Source of the DNA: Conchiformibius sp. | GTDB lineage: Bacteria; Pseudomonadota; Gammaproteobacteria; Burkholderiales; Neisseriaceae | Length of the DNA stretch: 64,000 nucleotides | Reading direction: 5' to 3' | NCBI GenBank assembly: GCA_029984035.1 | Contig: JASBYJ010000010.1 | Span: 10,778-74,777, forward strand | Shown: piece after piece, positions 8,901 through 17,587 of the stretch | Position numbering within the stretch: the stretch's first letter is position 1 | How the letters are laid out: each line of letters begins with the position of its first letter | Notes under the pieces: model-generated | What the model was told of the DNA's origin: nothing | What the model saw: only the letters and a program-made list of their open reading frames with translations | Database searches by the model: none | Position numbers and translations under genes: made by a program

Positions 8901-8915
8901 TGTTATATTGTAACA
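8901..8915 (-). promoter_or_regulatory. Zur-like operator over the promoter of the DUF4198 gene
   Basis: TGTTATATTGTAACA is a near-perfect 15-base palindrome fitting the neisserial Zur pattern TGTTATDNHATAACA except for one base. Read on the minus strand, TTGCAA, a 16-base spacer and TACAAT make a promoter whose -10 lies inside the palindrome. Bound Zur would therefore block RNA polymerase. The operator is about 30 bases from the start codon. Confidence 0.72.
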
Positions 8916-8935
8916 TAGTGTTAAGGTATTGCAAA

Positions 8936-9246
8936 CACAGCTATTGTTTGGCGGATAAGCCGGAGTAAGAGTGGGAAGTAAAAGTGATTGGAAAGTAGTA
9001 CCTATGATTGCGTGTTGTGGTGATACGGCCGGGTTGTGTCATCACGCTGTGCGGTTTGCTATAGTGTTTTGTTGTTGAGGCGGAATGTTTCAGGCTGCCT
9101 GAAAATCAAGTAGTCGGCCATTCAATGCGCGAGTGCTTGGTTTCAGATGCGGATCTCTGCAAAACGGTTGCGCAATTCAACGTTGAAAACAGCCCTTAAT
9201 GCGGAATATTCCCTTATAATTCCGATTTTTGCCCTGCCTTGTTACC
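8936..9246. other. Intergenic stretch between divergent genes
   Basis: Separates the DUF4198 gene and nadK, which point away from each other. It holds one uptake sequence near 9090 and a TATAAT at 9215-9220 suitable for nadK. No gene seen. Confidence 0.5.
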
Positions 9247-10134
9247 ATGTTCAGAAGTCAGTTTAAACACATCGGTTTGCTTACCCGTCCGCAAACGCCT
9301 GATATTGCCACTGTGATTCATGAGTTGGCAGATTTTCTTCGCAGCCGTTATTTGCATGTGTATCTGGACGCCGAATATGCCCATACGGGAATTGTGCACG
9401 GGCAAGATATGCAAAAATGCCGTGTCGTGGAAGATTTGGGGCGTCATTGCGATTTGATTTTGGTATTGGGGGGCGACGGCACCTTTCTTTCCGCAGCCAG
9501 AAAAGCTGCTCCGTACCGTGTGCCGCTTATCGGCATCAATCAAGGGCATTTGGGTTTTTTAACCCAAGTTACCCGCGAAGATATGTTGAACGAACTCAGC
9601 GGTATGCTGACAGGTAAATATTTGGTTGACGAATGTTTGGTTTTGGAAGCGTCCGTTTCCCGGCAAAACAAAGAAATCCATCATGCCTTGGCTCTGAACG
9701 ATATCGTATTGTCGCGCGGCGGCGCAGGTCAGATGATTGAATTTGAAGTATTCATCAATGAAGAATTTGTGTTTACCCAGCGTTCGGACGGAATGATAGT
9801 ATCCACGCCGACGGGTTCTACCGCTTATTCTTTGGCGGCAGGCGGGCCGATTTTGCAAACTGCTTTGCGGGCGTTTACATTGGTGCCGATTTGTCCGCAA
9901 TCCATGACCAACCGTCCCATTGTTATTTCAGATACTTGTGAAATCAAAATCTTGATTACCAAAGCAGGTGATGCGCGGGTGCATTATGACGGGCAATCTT
10001 TTGTGGATATTCAAAGTATGGACACTGTTATTTTGCGCCGCTACCGCCATAATCTGCGCGTACTGCATCCCACCGGCTATCAATACTATAAAACCTTGCG
10101 TCAAAAACTGCATTGGGGCGAACAGTTGGTTTAA
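9247..10134 (+). CDS. nadK: NAD kinase
   Basis: ATP- (or polyphosphate-) dependent NAD kinase, the source of NADP. At 295 aa its length is typical. The GGDGTFLSAAR nucleotide motif, GINQGHLGFLT and the conserved TPTGSTAYSLAAGGPI block are all present. The ATG at 9247 (MFRSQFKHIG) is the natural start; an upstream TTG in the same frame is less likely. A TATAAT lies about 27 bases before the start. Confidence 0.96.
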   Translation: MFRSQFKHIGLLTRPQTPDIATVIHELADFLRSRYLHVYLDAEYAHTGIVHGQDMQKCRVVEDLGRHCDLILVLGGDGTFLSAARKAAPYRVPLIGINQGHLGFLTQVTREDMLNELSGMLTGKYLVDECLVLEASVSRQNKEIHHALALNDIVLSRGGAGQMIEFEVFINEEFVFTQRSDGMIVSTPTGSTAYSLAAGGPILQTALRAFTLVPICPQSMTNRPIVISDTCEIKILITKAGDARVHYDGQSFVDIQSMDTVILRRYRHNLRVLHPTGYQYYKTLRQKLHWGEQLV

Positions 10135-10246
10135 GCCGGTATCGGTGAGGAGAGGCCGATATTCAAACATGATATTCAAGTTATCGGATAAGTGGCCGGT
10201 GTCTCCAAAGACATTAACTGTTTTTTAAAAACAATAGGAGCAAACG

Positions 10247-10735
10247 ATGAAGAAAGTTTTGACTCTGATAGTCGTCATAATTCTGGCCGGTGTTATTTTC
10301 TCATCCAAAGAGAACAATGAGTCTGTCCGGTCGGAGAAATCCGGCAGTCAATCTGCTGATGTTACTGTCCACGCAGAAAGTGATGACAATGGCGTTACTG
10401 ATACGGCATCCGAGCCTGAATTTGAGCCTGGCGGAGAAAACAACCGGATTGCGGAAAATTTCTGTTATGTGATTTATGCGACAGGTAATTGCAACGATTT
10501 GATTATGCGCATGGATACGAGAGAAAAAGTAGAGAAAATAGTTGGCGCAGAAATCAATTCTCCTCAATCACCATATTCGGATGCCTGTCTGGAAGGTTTA
10601 ATGAAAGCGCAAGAAGACAAAAACTTGTGCAATAATGCGTGGAAACAGTTTGGATGTAGCGGCAGTGTGATGCCAAATCTGATTCAGCAAAGTCCGTTTG
10701 GCAATGACAATCCGATTTTATGCAAGTTCAAATGA
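10247..10735 (+). CDS. Small exported or membrane-anchored protein, unknown
   Basis: A 162-aa protein with a hydrophobic N-terminus (residues 2-20), a low-complexity acidic linker (roughly 25-65) and a compact C-terminal part with six cysteines. The cysteines suggest disulphides in the periplasm. The ribosome site GGAG lies six bases before the ATG. I recognise no family. It stands alone between nadK and a broken phage-type gene. Confidence 0.7.
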   Translation: MKKVLTLIVVIILAGVIFSSKENNESVRSEKSGSQSADVTVHAESDDNGVTDTASEPEFEPGGENNRIAENFCYVIYATGNCNDLIMRMDTREKVEKIVGAEINSPQSPYSDACLEGLMKAQEDKNLCNNAWKQFGCSGSVMPNLIQQSPFGNDNPILCKFK

Positions 10736-10867
10736 CCGACTGTTGCTTAAATTGTTTTAATCTTTCTATCAAACCATATATCCTATAAAAATAGGGTGTA
10801 CAGGTGAGATAAAACGGCGATTTCAATTTATAAAGCCCTTTAAAAGAGTTTTCAGGCAGCTTTTGGC

Positions 10868-10901
10868 AAAATCCCCATAACAAAAGTTATGGGGATTTTT
10901 A
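10868..10901. terminator. Hairpin with T-run between the small exported gene and the peptidase relic
   Basis: AAAATCCCCATAAC and GTTATGGGGATTTTT form a 14-bp stem with a 4-base loop, ending a few bases before the first codon of the following relic. The A and T runs make it able to act in both directions. Confidence 0.75.
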
Positions 10902-10902
10902 T

Positions 10903-11350
10903 ATGGCCGAACAATCTGAGTTGTCATGGATGGCGGAAGCACGCCGCCACATCGGTTTGGCGGAAATTCCCGGCAAAGGGCATCAACCTACGATTGTCTG
11001 CCAGCTGATTAAGCGGGAGCATGGTGACGCGATGACGAAACGCTGTGGAGCGGTATTTTTGTTTCCCGTTGCTGCCGCGGAGCGCAGCGGTGATTGCCTA
11101 AACATTGTTATCGGGTCGGGCTAAGAATTGGTTAAACGTAGGTCAAAAGCTGGACACTCCCGCCTACGGATGCATTGCAGTATTCAAGCGCGCAGGCGGT
11201 GGTTATGTGGGTTTTGTGGTCAGTGGAGGCAAGGAGAGAAGAAACAGAAGGTTCGAATTGCCGGCGCGGACTTATCTGCCGCCCAACGCAAACGGCAAAC
11301 TGAAAAACGGCGGGAAGATGCACTTCTGCCAATCGCTGTCGATTCATTAA
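10903..11350 (+). pseudogene. Frameshifted TIGR02594-type (phage endolysin-like) peptidase
   Basis: The first frame (10903-11124) gives the family N-terminus, WMAEARRHIGLAEIPGKGH followed by PTIV, then drifts. The conserved later part, DTPAYGCIAVFKRAGGGYVGFVV, appears in another frame from about 11105. The middle, which should carry the catalytic Cys, is missing or garbled, and the end runs into a third frame. This is a broken peptidoglycan-amidase gene of the kind found in prophages; no other phage gene is adjacent. Confidence 0.7.
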
Positions 11351-11371
11351 CAAGCTGTGTCTAAGAAATAA

Positions 11372-11400
11372 AAAACGGGCATAAATGCCCGTCAATTTTA
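11372..11400. terminator. Short hairpin after the peptidase relic
   Basis: ACGGGCAT and ATGCCCGT pair around two bases, followed by a T-rich stretch. Confidence 0.55.
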
Positions 11401-11601
11401 TTTCACTGTGTAAACGTTATTACAGATTTTCGTACTGCCGTATCCAATTTTATCCGGCTCAGTCCTATTCATCTCGTCAACCATATGTATTATCTCAGCA
11501 GGTTTCACGCAGTGGGCGATATAAGCCGTTTGGCCTGGTTTCTGTTAAAATCGCCGTTTTCAGGCAGCCCTGCTGTGTTTGGGCGTAACCGTTTTCATAA
11601 T

Positions 11602-12270
11602 ATGGATATGCAAAATTTAAACCAAATTATCCCTTTGATTGTAATCGTTGTTACCTGTGTGGTGAGTTTTATCGGTTTTGATAACAGTTTGTTTTTTCAG
11701 AGGTATATGTTTCAAGTGGGGGCGGTGCGCTACAGCCGACAATACCGCCGTTTGCTGACTTCGGGCTTTTTGCATGCCGATTGGATGCATTTGCTGTTTA
11801 ATATGTTTACCCTGTTTTTCTTTGCCAGACCGATTACTTATTGGTTCGGTTGGGAAAAATTCCTGATGTTGTATTTTGCTGCATTGCTTTCAGGCAGCCT
11901 GTTTTCTTTGTGGCTCTACCGCCGCCGTCCTTCTTATGCGGCTATCGGTGCGTCGGGGGCGGTGTCGGGCGTGTTGTTTGCGGCGATTACCGTTGCGCCG
12001 ATGATGGAACTGTATTTTTTCTTTGTCCCGATGACGGCGTGGATTTTCGGCACGCTGTATTTCGCTTATTCGGTGTATATGATGCTCAACCCGAAGCGTT
12101 GGGATAATCTCGGACATGCCGCGCATATCGGCGGGGCTGCTGCGGGTATTGTGTTCGCGGCGCTGTTTGCCTTTCCTTTACTGATGAAAAATGCGCTGTA
12201 TATCGGCATTATGCTGCTGCCTTTGCTGTATTTGGCTTATGAATTGCTGCTTGGCAAACGAATCCGATAA
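11602..12270 (+). CDS. Rhomboid-family intramembrane serine protease
   Basis: A 222-aa inner-membrane protein with about six transmembrane helices. The rhomboid catalytic dyad is present: Ser118 in GASGAVSG and His175 in GHAAHIGG. The oxyanion Asn67 is in HLLFNMFTLFFF. These enzymes cut single-pass membrane proteins inside the bilayer; the substrate here is unknown. I chose the ATG at 11602 because the longer upstream frame includes an uptake sequence and no membrane logic. ubiE follows 37 bases downstream. Confidence 0.9.
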   Translation: MDMQNLNQIIPLIVIVVTCVVSFIGFDNSLFFQRYMFQVGAVRYSRQYRRLLTSGFLHADWMHLLFNMFTLFFFARPITYWFGWEKFLMLYFAALLSGSLFSLWLYRRRPSYAAIGASGAVSGVLFAAITVAPMMELYFFFVPMTAWIFGTLYFAYSVYMMLNPKRWDNLGHAAHIGGAAAGIVFAALFAFPLLMKNALYIGIMLLPLLYLAYELLLGKRIR

Positions 12271-12307
12271 TTCAGGCAGCCTGAAACCTTGTAATGAAAG
12301 TAACACT

Positions 12308-13051
12308 ATGAGCGACCACAATAAACAAACCCATTTTGGTTATCAAACCGTGAATGAAGACGAAAAAGCCGGGAAAGTGGCGCAAGTGTTTCATTCGGTG
12401 GCGAAAAATTATGACATTATGAATGATGTGATGTCGGCCGGCCTGCATCGCGTTTGGAAACGTTTCACGGTTTCCACCGCGCCCGTCCGCAAAGGCAGCA
12501 AGGTGTTGGATATTGCGGGAGGTACGGGTGATTTGTCGCGCGGCTGGGCAAAACGTGTTGGCGGTGAAGGTGAAGTGTGGCTGACCGATATCAATTCTTC
12601 CATGTTGGCAGTCGGACGCGACCGTTTGCTGAACGAAGGCATGATTTTGCCTGTGGCGGTGTGCGATGCGGAAAAATTACCGTTCCCCGATGGTTATTTC
12701 GATTTGGTGTCGGTGTCGTTCGGCTTGCGCAATATGACGCACAAAGAAACGGCGTTGCAGGAAATGCACCGTGTTCTCAAGCCGGGCGGTACTTTGCTGG
12801 TGTTGGAATTTTCCAAAGTGTATGAGCCGCTGGAGCCGCTTTACGATATGTATTCGTTTAAACTGTTGCCGCTGATGGGCAAGCTGATTGCCAAAGATGC
12901 CGACAGCTACCGATATTTGGCTGAATCCATCCGCATGCATCCCGACCAGGAAACCTTGAAACAAATGATGTTGGATGCGGGTTTTGACCAAGTGGATTAC
13001 CACAATATGACCGCAGGCGTCGTGGCCTTGCACAAAGGTGTGAAGTTTTGA
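12308..13051 (+). CDS. ubiE: Ubiquinone/menaquinone biosynthesis C-methyltransferase
   Basis: SAM-dependent C-methylation of the quinone ring for ubiquinone synthesis. It is 247 aa with the UbiE signature: THFGYQTV, VFHSVAKNYDIMNDVMS, SAM motif VLDIAGGTGDL, VSFGLRNMTHK and the VALHKGVKF end. The ATG at 12308 gives the expected N-terminus; the frame upstream belongs to the overlapping rhomboid region. Confidence 0.96.
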   Translation: MSDHNKQTHFGYQTVNEDEKAGKVAQVFHSVAKNYDIMNDVMSAGLHRVWKRFTVSTAPVRKGSKVLDIAGGTGDLSRGWAKRVGGEGEVWLTDINSSMLAVGRDRLLNEGMILPVAVCDAEKLPFPDGYFDLVSVSFGLRNMTHKETALQEMHRVLKPGGTLLVLEFSKVYEPLEPLYDMYSFKLLPLMGKLIAKDADSYRYLAESIRMHPDQETLKQMMLDAGFDQVDYHNMTAGVVALHKGVKF

Positions 13052-13059
13052 CCGGATAA

Positions 13060-13088
13060 CCGTTTCAGGCAGCCTGAAACGGTTTTTG
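13060..13088 (+). terminator. Palindromic uptake-sequence terminator of ubiE
   Basis: CCGTTTCAGGC and its complement form a near-perfect palindrome centred on an uptake sequence, followed by five T, nine bases after the ubiE stop. Confidence 0.8.
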
Positions 13089-13277
13089 TTTGTGCATCGG
13101 CCGCCTGAAACGGCTGGCAACTGATGGCAATCAAACGGTAACTGACGGTTAATACGATTTATTTCCCATACCAAGTGGAAAGTATAAATTGAGTCAAGGC
13201 CTAAAATGTATTATTGGTACGGGTATATCGGGTGTGGATGTGCAGCACCCGTATCGGTATTTTTGCGTTTTATGTGA

Positions 13278-13312
13278 AAAGCAGCCTGAAGAGTGTTCAG
13301 GCTGCTTTTTGT
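13278..13312. terminator. Bidirectional uptake-sequence hairpin
   Basis: AAAGCAGCCTGAA and TTCAGGCTGCTTT form a 13-bp stem with a 5-base loop and T/A runs on both sides. It lies just past the stop of the DUF442 gene on the minus strand. Confidence 0.75.
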
Positions 13313-13326
13313 GCGGTTGCCGGATA

Positions 13327-13755
13327 TCAACGGCGTTTGTATGCGGCTTCCAGTTTGTCGCGTACCGGAGTGAGATTGATGTTGGCCAATTCAGCGGCTT
13401 TAATCAGGCTGTTCACCTCAACGCCGCGTTTGGCTTGGTTTAAGGCCCAGAGCAGTGCGGAGCGGGTGCCGCTGCGGCAATAGGCGAGAACGGGTGCGGG
13501 AGATTTGGCAACCGCAGTTTGAAATTCGGCCAGCATTTCATCGGTGATATTGTCCATAGTGGCGGGCAGGTAGATGACTTTTTCTACGCCTGCATCGGCA
13601 AGCCATTGGCGTACGGTTTCAAAATCGGGTTGGCCGGGTTCTTCTCCGTCGGGACGGTTGCAGATGACGGTTTTGATTTCGTATTGTGCTACACGGCGGA
13701 TGTAGCGTTGGTCTAACTGTTTGGAAATATAAAGATAATCTGCAATTCTTTCCAT
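13327..13755 (-). CDS. DUF442 / TIGR01244 phosphatase-like protein
   Basis: A 142-aa cytoplasmic protein of the beta-lactamase-hydrolase-like (BLH) phosphatase family. It has the Cys-based active-site loop CRSGTRSA, the dual-specificity-phosphatase P-loop form, preceded by a typical ICNRPDGEEPGQP stretch. Related domains are fused to sulphur dioxygenases or rhodaneses elsewhere; here it is free-standing. The start at 13755 follows GGAAA with good spacing. The physiological substrate is unknown. Confidence 0.85.
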   Translation of the reverse strand: MERIADYLYISKQLDQRYIRRVAQYEIKTVICNRPDGEEPGQPDFETVRQWLADAGVEKVIYLPATMDNITDEMLAEFQTAVAKSPAPVLAYCRSGTRSALLWALNQAKRGVEVNSLIKAAELANINLTPVRDKLEAAYKRR

Positions 13756-14030
13756 AATGGGTTTCCTTCGGACTGAGTCTGCCTGAAAAACAGGCAGGCT
13801 TGGAATGTAGTCGGTTGTCTTTTTTATTCTCTGTGAAAAATATGCTTTTTGCAAGCATTGCACCGCCCGATTGATAAATTGCGCTGATAGCGGAAATATT
13901 TTTTTCTGATTGTACAGGGTGTTGGCAAAGCTTATTGCAAGCAGTGTCAGACATTTTGTGTGATGGGTTTTCAGGCAGCGGTGCAGTGCGGATTGTTGAT
14001 ACGATATTTCTTTTTAAATGGATTTAAGCC

Positions 14031-14064
14031 AAACCCCGCTTCCGGCTGCCTGAAGCGGGTTTTT
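14031..14064 (-). terminator. Hairpin after the M61 peptidase gene
   Basis: An AAACCC-CGCTTC arm pairs with GAAGCGGGTTT (one bulged base), with an uptake-sequence core in the loop, just beyond the stop. Confidence 0.6.
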
Positions 14065-14068
14065 GAAT

Positions 14069-15820
14069 TTATGGCAAAGTGCTGCCCAGCCAGTTGTTTA
14101 ATGACTCGGTATCGCTGATGCGCAGCAGGGCGGTGTCGGCAGGTGCCGGCTGTACGGTAAGTTGTGTTTGTCGGAGCACGCCGTGGCGGAAGTAATGAAC
14201 GGTGTGGGTGTCGTGTATTTGTGTGCAGGCTTGCCGGTTGAAATCGGTGCAGGCGTAACGGTTGACGGCGATGATTTTGTCGCCTGCCTGTAAGCCTGCG
14301 GCTTCGCTTGCGCCATGGCTGGATACGTGGCTTAACACGGCGTATTCGTCTGTTTGTTTGAAGCGGCAGCCTAAGTCGGCGGCGGCTTGCGTTTCGGGAA
14401 ATTCTTTTACTAATGCGCCGTTGTGGCTGCGCGGTTCTGAGGTAAAACGCAATTCCAAGCCGATGTGTTTCAGGCAGTTTTGCAGGGGAAGGTCTGCCGT
14501 GCTGTATAAGGCTGCCTGAAAAAAATCGTGCAGGTTGATGCCGCAGATTTCCCGTATCAGTTGCGGCCATTGCTGTTCGCCGATGCCTTGTTGCGTGCTT
14601 TGCCAGCGGCGGTAGAGTTCGCGCATCACGCTGTCGAGGCTGTGCTTGCCGTGCCGGCGGATTTCGATGTCGAGACAGAGTGCCGCCAGTGCGCCTTGCT
14701 GGTAGTAGCTGGTGATGGCGTTGGGACTGTTTTCGTCTTGTTTGTAGTATTTGTGCCAGGCGGCAAAGGATGATTCGGCAAGGGTTTGGTGCTTGCGTCC
14801 GCCGTTGCGCCATACGCGTGTGATGTTTTGTGCCAGCAGGTTGAGATAGTTTTCCGTAGTGATAACGCCGCTGCGGACGAGTGCAAGGTCGTCATAGTAG
14901 GAGGTAATGCCTTCGAATGCCCATAGCAGCTCGGTGTGGGTTTCCTTGTCCAAATCGTAGGGTATGAAGGCGGCTGGTTTGATGGATTTGACGTTCCATG
15001 CATGAAAGTATTCGTGGGAAATCAGGCCGAGCAGTTGGGTGTAGGCGGGATCGGCTTCTTTCAGGCAGCTTTGCGGCAGGCTGTGGCGGTCGGCGTGCAG
15101 CGCGGTGCTGTTGAGATGTTCGAGACCGCCGTAGAGTTTGTCGCCGAGATGGAGCAGAAACAGGTATTCTGTGAACGGGGCGGGGCGGCCGAACAGTCGG
15201 ATGTGGTATTCGCATATGGCGCGGCAGTCGGCAATCAGGCGGTTGCGGTCGAAGTCGGGATAATGGCCGCTTAAGGCGATACGGTGTGGAATGCCGCAGG
15301 CTTCAAAGTGCTGGACTTCTATCGATTCGCCTAATTCTAACGGACAGTCGGTCAGTTCGCTGTAATCGGCTGCCTGAAAGGTATTCGGAGCGGAAGAGGG
15401 CAGGGTGGTAACAATCCGCCAGTTTTCAGGCAGCCCTCGGAAGGCGAGTGTGTGCGGTTTATGCGTGTATTCGGGTAGATACAGAAACAGGCATGAACCA
15501 TCGATAAAGCCGCGTTCGTTATCCAGCAGGCTGGCGCGTACGGATAAATCGTTGGCGTATACCCAGTAGTCAATGCGGTATGTACCGCTTTGGGCGGGAG
15601 TCTGCCAAGTGTTTTTATTCTGTTGTGTTAAGGCAACGTCCCGTCCGTTGCATTGCGCCTGAATACGGATGATATGGCGGGAGAAGTCGCGTATGGTGTA
15701 GCTGCCGGGTACCCAGTTGGGTAATTTTAAAATCTGCGGTATATCATTGGCTTGGGTGAATACGAGCGAAATATGCCACTGATGTTGGCGTGGAAGCGGG
15801 CGTATGGTGTAGTGCAACAC
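14069..15820 (-). CDS. M61-family metallopeptidase (glycyl aminopeptidase-like) with PDZ domain
   Basis: A 583-aa peptidase. The zinc site HEYFH (His269, Glu270, His273) lies in the family signature ISHEYFHAWNVKSIKP. The downstream zinc-ligand helix is WAFEGITSYYDDLAL. The C-terminal ~120 residues form a PDZ domain (GLQAGDKIIAVNRYA). No signal peptide is visible, so a cytoplasmic location is likely. The start is GTG at 15820, preceded by AGGTAA; no better ATG is near. The gene is monocistronic. Confidence 0.9.
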   Translation of the reverse strand: MLHYTIRPLPRQHQWHISLVFTQANDIPQILKLPNWVPGSYTIRDFSRHIIRIQAQCNGRDVALTQQNKNTWQTPAQSGTYRIDYWVYANDLSVRASLLDNERGFIDGSCLFLYLPEYTHKPHTLAFRGLPENWRIVTTLPSSAPNTFQAADYSELTDCPLELGESIEVQHFEACGIPHRIALSGHYPDFDRNRLIADCRAICEYHIRLFGRPAPFTEYLFLLHLGDKLYGGLEHLNSTALHADRHSLPQSCLKEADPAYTQLLGLISHEYFHAWNVKSIKPAAFIPYDLDKETHTELLWAFEGITSYYDDLALVRSGVITTENYLNLLAQNITRVWRNGGRKHQTLAESSFAAWHKYYKQDENSPNAITSYYQQGALAALCLDIEIRRHGKHSLDSVMRELYRRWQSTQQGIGEQQWPQLIREICGINLHDFFQAALYSTADLPLQNCLKHIGLELRFTSEPRSHNGALVKEFPETQAAADLGCRFKQTDEYAVLSHVSSHGASEAAGLQAGDKIIAVNRYACTDFNRQACTQIHDTHTVHYFRHGVLRQTQLTVQPAPADTALLRISDTESLNNWLGSTLP

Positions 15821-15862
15821 GGGATTACCTTGGTCTTGTTAAGATTTGTTTGTGATTGTTGT

Positions 15863-15902
15863 TTGATTTTTGTCAAACGGCGTAATGGCAATTTTGGATA
15901 AT
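15863..15902 (+). promoter_or_regulatory. FNR-dependent promoter of ccoNOQP
   Basis: TTGATTTTTGTCAA (15863-15876) matches the FNR consensus TTGAT-N4-ATCAA at all but one position. A GATAAT -10 element lies at 15897-15902, so the site would be centred about 40 bases before the start, the class II activator position. The leader to ccoN would be about 220 bases. Confidence 0.75.
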
Positions 15903-16131
15903 CTTACGCAAATCCCGTACTTTTATGCAACAGGATTGCTGTCCGGCAGCGGTTTTGCCATCATTTTTCTTGGTGTGCGGGGCTGCTTTGCTTTAAAATG
16001 CTAAACAGCCGTCTCTGCATTACGCAAAAACGTGTGCATTGACGTAAAGTTAAGAAAACGGCGGTGTTTTCCGGTAATCCGGACAGCCTAAACCGTTCAT
16101 TTCATCCTTGCCATGTTATATGGAGACTTTC

Positions 16132-17568
16132 ATGGAAACGCAAACTTATAACTACAAAGTGGTGCGCCAGTTCGCCATCATGACAGTAGTTTGGGGTATT
16201 GTGGGTATGCTGGTCGGCGTGTTAATCGCCGCACAGCTGCGCTGGCCCGATCTGAATCTGTCGTTTGTCGGTGAGTGGTTTCACTTCGGCCGTCTGCGCC
16301 CCCTGCATACCAATGCGATTATTTTCGCATTCGGCGGCAGTGCGCTGTTTGCCACTTCTTACTACATCGTTCAGCGTACTTGTAATGTACGCCTGTTCGG
16401 CGGCAATATTCTGCCCGCTATCACCTTCTGGGGATGGCAGCTGATTATTGTGCTGGCTGCGGTTACTTTGCCTTTGGGTTTCACTACCGGTAAAGAATAC
16501 GCCGAATTGGAATGGCCGATTGACTTGTTGATTACTGCCGTTTGGGTGGTGTACGCCATCGTATTCTTCGGTACGATTGCTACCCGTAAAATCAAACACA
16601 TTTATGTAGCCAACTGGTTCTACGGCGCTTTCATTTTGGCAGTTGCCCTGTTGCACATCGTAAACAGCATCGAAATTCCTGCCGGCCCGTTGAAATCTTA
16701 TTCGGTTTATTCCGGTGCGATTGATGCCATGGTTCAATGGTGGTATGGCCACAACGCCGTAGGTTTCTTCCTGACTGCCGCCTTCTTGGGTATGATGTAC
16801 TACTTTATTCCCAAGCAATCAGGCCGTCCTATTTATTCTTACCGTTTGTCCGTCGTGCACTTCTGGGCTTTGATTTTCACTTATATGTGGGCGGGTCCTC
16901 ACCATTTGCACTACACTGCGCTGCCTGATTGGACTCAATCTTTGGGTATGCTGTTGTCATTGATTCTGCTTGCACCTTCTTGGGGCGGTATGATTAACGG
17001 TATCATGACTTTGTCCGGCGCATGGCACAAACTGCGTACCGACCCAATTTTGAAATTCATGGTGGTTTCCCTGTCTTTCTACGGTATGTCTACCTTTGAA
17101 GGCCCGATGATGTCTATCAAATCGGTGAATGCATTGAGCCACTACACCGACTGGACCGTAGGTCACGTACACTCAGGTGCTTTGGGCTGGGTAGGTTTCA
17201 TTACCATCGGTTCTATGTACTATCTGATTCCCCGTCTGTTCGGACGTAAAGAGATGTACAGCACCAAGCTGATTGACCTTCACTTCTGGATTGCAACCAT
17301 CGGTATCGTACTGTATATCGCTTCAATGTGGATTGCCGGTGTGATGCAGGGTTTGATGTGGGCGCAATTGAATGCTGACGGTACTTTAACCCATCCGTTT
17401 ATCGCTTCAATCAGCCGTACTATGCCTTACTACCTTATCCGTTTGGTTGGCGGTCTTCTGTACCTTGGCGGTATGCTGATTATGGCGTACAACGTATTCC
17501 GTACGATTTCTGCAGGTAAAGCAGTCAATGCAGAGATTCCCGCCCTGCCGCAAACACGAAACCACTAA
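16132..17568 (+). CDS. ccoN: cbb3-type cytochrome c oxidase subunit I
   Basis: Catalytic haem-copper subunit of the high-affinity terminal oxidase, reducing O2 to water and pumping protons. It has 478 aa and about 12 membrane helices. Haem ligand histidines are in LRPLHTNAIIF and in the HVHSGALGWVGF segment; copper-ligand histidines are in WWYGHNAVGFFLT and MWAGPHHLHY. The ATG at 16132 follows GGAG; two in-frame codons upstream are less well placed. First gene of ccoNOQP, 19 bases before ccoO. Confidence 0.97.
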   Translation: METQTYNYKVVRQFAIMTVVWGIVGMLVGVLIAAQLRWPDLNLSFVGEWFHFGRLRPLHTNAIIFAFGGSALFATSYYIVQRTCNVRLFGGNILPAITFWGWQLIIVLAAVTLPLGFTTGKEYAELEWPIDLLITAVWVVYAIVFFGTIATRKIKHIYVANWFYGAFILAVALLHIVNSIEIPAGPLKSYSVYSGAIDAMVQWWYGHNAVGFFLTAAFLGMMYYFIPKQSGRPIYSYRLSVVHFWALIFTYMWAGPHHLHYTALPDWTQSLGMLLSLILLAPSWGGMINGIMTLSGAWHKLRTDPILKFMVVSLSFYGMSTFEGPMMSIKSVNALSHYTDWTVGHVHSGALGWVGFITIGSMYYLIPRLFGRKEMYSTKLIDLHFWIATIGIVLYIASMWIAGVMQGLMWAQLNADGTLTHPFIASISRTMPYYLIRLVGGLLYLGGMLIMAYNVFRTISAGKAVNAEIPALPQTRNH

Positions 17569-17587
17569 GTAAAGGTAGGCTAGCAAA

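Noticed and set aside
13210..13260. Inverted CGGGTG/CACCCG segment as a riboswitch or small RNA
   Set aside because: Only a 6-bp stem with a large loop and no T-run; too weak to support.
13971..14813. 280-codon open frame overlapping the M61 peptidase on the same strand
   Set aside because: Out-of-frame product rich in Arg, Pro and His; the peptidase frame carries the zinc and PDZ motifs.
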